From NCBI GenBank assembly GCA_963736355.1, contig CAVTOO010000002.1, positions 620,001-684,000 on the forward strand: a stretch of DNA of 64,000 nucleotides. The letters run 5' to 3'. Of this stretch, positions 63,594-64,000 are shown in pieces. Made by a program: the position numbers and the translations under genes. Below the pieces are notes generated by a model that saw only the letters and a program-made list of their open reading frames with translations, made no database searches and was not told the origin of the DNA. How positions within the stretch are numbered: the stretch's first letter is position 1; every line of letters begins with the position of its first letter. Source of the DNA: CAVTOO01 sp963736355. GTDB taxonomy: Bacteria; Pseudomonadota; Alphaproteobacteria; Rhizobiales; Xanthobacteraceae.

Positions 63594-64000
63594 CTACTGC
63601 GGCAGTGTCCCGTTCGCGCGCAGCACGTCGCCGGCGAGATAGAGCGAGCCGGTGATCAGAATGCGCGGCGGCACCTCGTAAGACAACCCACGCAACAGCG
63701 CGAGCGCAGCCTCGACACTCGCGGCCGTCTCCACGCGCATGCCGAGCGGGCGCGCTGCGGCAGCAAGCGACTCCGGCGTATGCGCGTTCTCCGTGCCGGG
63801 GATCGGCACGGCGATGACATGGCGCGTGAGCCCGGCAAAATTCGACAGAAAGCCCGTCACATCCTTGTTGGCCATCATGCCGGTGATGATCACGAGCGGA
63901 CGCGGCACGCGCTCCTCGAGATCGCCGAGTGCGGCGGCAACGACGCGACCGCCATCGGGATTATGCCCGCCATCGAGCCACAACTCCGCATCCTTCGGCG
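63594..64000 (-). CDS. folC: Folylpolyglutamate/dihydrofolate synthase FolC, C-terminal part
   Basis: FolC links glutamate to folates and, in many bacteria, also makes dihydrofolate from dihydropteroate. Only the last 135 or so residues are in the window; the rest lies beyond 64000. ELWLDGGHNPDGGRVVAAAL is the Mur-ligase-type C-terminal domain signature, and ITGSLYLAGDVL is the conserved end. The reading frame is open to the window edge. In relatives it follows trxA on the same strand; here it is on the opposite strand and convergent with the ModA-like gene. Confidence 0.92.
   Translation of the reverse strand, partial: PKDAELWLDGGHNPDGGRVVAAALGDLEERVPRPLVIITGMMANKDVTGFLSNFAGLTRHVIAVPIPGTENAHTPESLAAAARPLGMRVETAASVEAALALLRGLSYEVPPRILITGSLYLAGDVLRANGTLPQ

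Overview
The window is GC-rich chromosomal DNA from an alphaproteobacterium of the order Hyphomicrobiales (Rhizobiales), close to Bradyrhizobium and Rhodopseudomonas. This rests on protein similarity and gene order: an Irr regulator with a heme motif next to fabA-fabB-fabI; rimP-nusA-ylxR-infB-rbfA-truB-rpsO-pnp; tsaB-rimI-fur-miaB-phoH-ybeY-corC-lnt; ubiE-ubiB-coaBC-dut; and divL-tsaE-murU-addB-addA-trxA with folC. I saw no rRNA, tRNA, CRISPR array, prophage or intact insertion sequence. The species is inferred, not proven.

Layout. 0-12 kb: an FMN reductase, small proteins, a 1,514-residue helicase with nuclease-like and GreA-like C-terminal domains, a PfkB kinase, murJ, trpS and a UspA protein. 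12-24 kb: nfuA, the tsaB-to-lnt block of tRNA modification, ribosome maturation and envelope genes, an XRE regulator, trmB and a DUF2336 protein. 23.7-34 kb: the nusA/infB translation operon through pnp. 34-40 kb: katG facing fabI across a shared terminator, the unsaturated fatty acid genes, and divergent irr. 40-49.7 kb: an SH3 protein, a 2-hydroxyacid dehydrogenase, a MoeB/ThiF protein, a degenerate secreted protease, mutM, the ubiquinone genes ubiE-ubiB, coaBC and dut. 49.8-64 kb: an Rrf2 regulator, a DivL-like kinase, a TsaE-sugar kinase fusion with murU, addB-addA, trxA, a ModA-like protein and the end of folC.

Two features run through the whole window. First, gaps between genes hold at least four families of short palindromic repeats, often as inverted or tandem pairs. 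Second, many conserved genes are broken by small indels, mostly single-base insertions. They are scattered in most of the window but very dense between about 26.8 and 37.1 kb (14 in infB, about 10 in pnp, 12 in katG). Most affected genes are essential and the proteins stay conserved on both sides of each shift, so sequence error is the likely cause. I annotate each such gene across its full span and list the shifts.

The best candidates for real novelty are the helicase/nuclease-like/GreA-like fusion, the antitoxin-like domain fused to CoaBC, the TsaE-AmgK fusion beside murU, a protease-like protein that has lost its catalytic triad, and a duplicated gene tail that suggests replacement of a gene by a homologue.
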